Shown here one piece after another: positions 19,701 through 21,634 of a stretch of DNA of 21,634 bases. Position numbers and translations under genes: made by a program. The notes below the pieces were generated by a model. The model saw only the letters and a program-made list of their open reading frames with translations, searched no databases and had not been told where the DNA came from. Position 1 is the first letter of the stretch, and every line of letters starts with the position of its first letter. Source of the stretch: Botryllus schlosseri (Eukaryota; Chordata; Ascidiacea; Stolidobranchia; Styelidae); assembly GCA_000444245.1 (NCBI GenBank), contig ATSW01006829.1:1-21634 (forward strand), written 5' to 3'.

Positions 19701-21240
19701 TGATAGATTTTACAAAAGCTCTCGTGTAAACAGACCTCAAAATAACGCATACGACCGTCACACCGAGACTGACAGGCTTGAAAGAGGCCTTTGGCAGCAA
19801 AGATTTACACTCGTGATAAGATCTCGATTTGGTAAGAGCCGTATTTCAAAACGCGCATTACCCTAGCCTTTCTGATTGCAAATCAGCAAACAGCACATTA
19901 GTTACTAATCGACGAAATATTTCAAAATTGGTGATTGGGCTTGAGATAATTGAGTTACCCTCGATAATTAAGTATCGTAAGCCCCGTGTTATCGCCTGTC
20001 TCACTCCGCGAGGCGTAAATGCTTCGGACTGAACCTCAGCAAAAAGTTCCTAGCCCCGGCCTCATCGCTAACCTACAACCTTTCCATAATTGGCTCCATT
20101 CTTAAGACAACACAACGTAATTAGCCTGTACGTGAGCTGAGCAAACTCATTTAACAGCCGAAACATTTGCGCCGGGCGCCCTTGGGAAATGTCGGATTAG
20201 CGCATGTTGTACACGCCGGCGCGGACCATTGGGACAGCCGCGACAGGTATTGAAGTCTTTCGCAAATCACGCACTAACCAGGGATGACGATCCTTTGAGC
20301 GTCTCGTAATATGAAGTCGAATAAACTGCGACACTGGCTGTCATCACAAAGAGAGTCCTTTATGAAACACTAAACGGTGACGCAATTTTACATAGTTCTC
20401 TATATATCTTCAAACAGAAAATGCGACCGAACCACTTGCTAATATTCAGGCTATATCTCAGGATCGCGGATCGATGACTATACGCGTTAAACCTACAAAG
20501 CGTGACTGCACCAGCTTCACGTTGCATTGCGACCGGTCTGATGTATGGATTGCATCCGGGATAAACTCGGATAATATTACGCCAAACGAGCGGACGAAGC
20601 CAAGTCGTGTGCGTGAGCCGTGAGCGTGAGCGTCTAATGTGCGAGTGATGTGGAGTGCCATTCCAAATAAACCTTCGCGAGAAAAAATACTTGACGAAAA
20701 AATAACCAAACCGCGCTTGTCTCCCATTCATTCGAAAGTTAGCACTTAGCAAGAATGTTACGGCGCGCCACAAAAGCTCAGACGCATGCTCTCTCGCGGA
20801 TATATTTATCAGTACGAAACCGATCCTAAATATATGTTTGGGTGGTTATCTTTGAAACGCACTTAACGGGATAAGGACGCCTTGCTGCACTTTAAACCTG
20901 TGCAGATCAACATAACTTGCGAGTTCGCACGGTTGGCCAATGCTACAGCCAAGGAACGAACGGCCGCGGACGCGAGTCTTAGGTCTAGCTCGTTTTAAAG
21001 TGTCAGAGGTTTACCTGGGATACTGCTCGCCTACATTACTAGTCATACGGTGTCTTAGGGCGCATACAAGCGTCCAAGAATACATTGATCATGAACGTCG
21101 TCAACTTCACTGTTACGTCGGGCAATAGTACTGACGATACGAGTGGATTAAGGTTGATATTTGATTGATAGACCACACATGGTCGTTTCGGCCTCCCGCT
21201 ATCAGTTTATGGCAGCGCATTTTGTGATGTGTATCGCACT
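16786..21240. other. Upstream intergenic stretch, no gene identified
   Basis: No frame here has a recognisable domain. The longest, 137 codons at 20360-20773 on the minus strand, is basic and low in expected structure, and of a length expected by chance. Short word repeats occur (GTGGAGTGT twice near 16834-16858; GTGAGCGTGAGCG near 20620). Open stretches with moderately coding-like sequence at 17383-17607 lack a start. I see no RNA gene. Confidence 0.45.
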
Positions 21241-21247
21241 GTAAATA

Positions 21248-21345
21248 GAGCTGGTCAGTGGTCAGTAACGACTTTTTTTGAAGTACTTAAGTACGTTTTG
21301 TCTGCTCTCAATTCTGCTTGACCCTTTTTTTAAGCGAGGATGCTT
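21248..21345 (-). mobile_element. Transposon end, CAGAGGTGG-like family (copy 3)
   Basis: GAGCTGGTCAGTGGTCAGTAA, continuing CGACTT and then the 12-bp palindrome GTACTTAAGTAC (21283-21294), is the style of terminus seen at 11964 and 14810. Those also begin GGTGGTCA and run into AAGTA-rich DNA. The inner boundary is not visible. Confidence 0.4.
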
Positions 21346-21543
21346 ATACTTTTTACGATTTGAATTCTGAAAAGTAGAAAATAGTATTGGAACTTGTATG
21401 TGTGAAATCGTCACAGGTAAACAAACATCTACGTTTACCTTTATATACTGAGCATATCAAACAATGACTAGGATCTGTAGAGAGAGAATCGCTGTCAAAT
21501 AGGAACAGAGTGAAATAGACATCACGGTAACTGCTGTATAGAG

Positions 21544-21634
21544 CAGTGCTCTTCAACCGGGGTTGTCGTACACCCTAGGATGTACCAGAATTTGCAAAGG
21601 GTGTACCACTCGGATGGGGTGTACAGGGGTGTAC
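21544..21634 (+). mobile_element. hAT-like DNA transposon terminus, cut by the window edge
   Basis: CAGTGCTCTTCAACCGG followed by GTACACCCTAGGATGTAC is very close to a widespread animal hAT terminus of the type CAGTGGTTCTCAACCGGGG. Three GGGTGTAC motifs (21599-21606, 21617-21624, 21627-21634) and the inverted GTACACCC (21568-21575) look like subterminal transposase-binding repeats. The element continues past 21634. Confidence 0.55.

Noticed and set aside
20360-20773. 137-codon minus-strand frame
   Set aside because: No recognisable domain, very basic composition, no splice or promoter support. Frames of this length are expected by chance a few times in a window of this size.

Overview
The window looks like a piece of nuclear genome from an animal, probably an invertebrate. 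It has one intron-containing protein gene with consensus GT/AG splice sites, long AT-rich stretches without genes, tRNA-derived SINEs, LINE debris, ends of DNA transposons and a CA microsatellite. I cannot fix the phylum. There are no operons, bacterial-type genes, CRISPR arrays or virus-derived elements that I can recognise.

Layout. Bases 1-1105 are richer in G+C and CpG than the rest. They hold several sense-strand stretches that match conserved cores of cytosolic 18S and 28S rRNA, but out of order and badly decayed: a scrambled rDNA-derived pseudogene. A tRNA-headed SINE follows at about 1140-1312. Bases 1544-4171 are a nest of related DNA-transposon pieces with ends like TAGGGTTACCATA and runs of GTCCTC/GAGGAC. 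One of them carries the C-terminal tail of a LINE reverse transcriptase (2160-2486, minus strand). Bases 4172-9460 are mostly featureless and AT-rich, broken by a second SINE (about 6555-6830), a (CA)n run and a perfect 33-bp tandem duplication.

The one convincing gene lies on the minus strand at 16705-10056. It has two coding exons (16705-15527 and 11579-10056) separated by a 3947-bp intron with perfect donor and acceptor and a phase-0 join. The predicted 900-residue protein has about a dozen hydrophobic segments followed by an endonuclease/exonuclease/phosphatase (EEP) domain. It best fits the CWH43/PGAP2IP family, which acts in lipid remodelling of GPI anchors. The catalytic-type motifs (SWN, QE, GDFN, DH, SDH) are all present. 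A plausible poly(A) signal lies about 575 bases after the stop. The implied 3' UTR contains a near-perfect 34-bp palindrome flanked by 9-bp direct repeats, which looks like a minimal insertion. The intron carries copies of a transposon with CAGAGGTGG-type ends.

From 16800 to 21240 I see no gene. The window ends inside a hAT-like transposon terminus (CAGTGCTCTTCAACCGG) that runs off the edge. Family names for rRNA, SINE, LINE and CWH43 rest on remembered motifs; no database search was possible.
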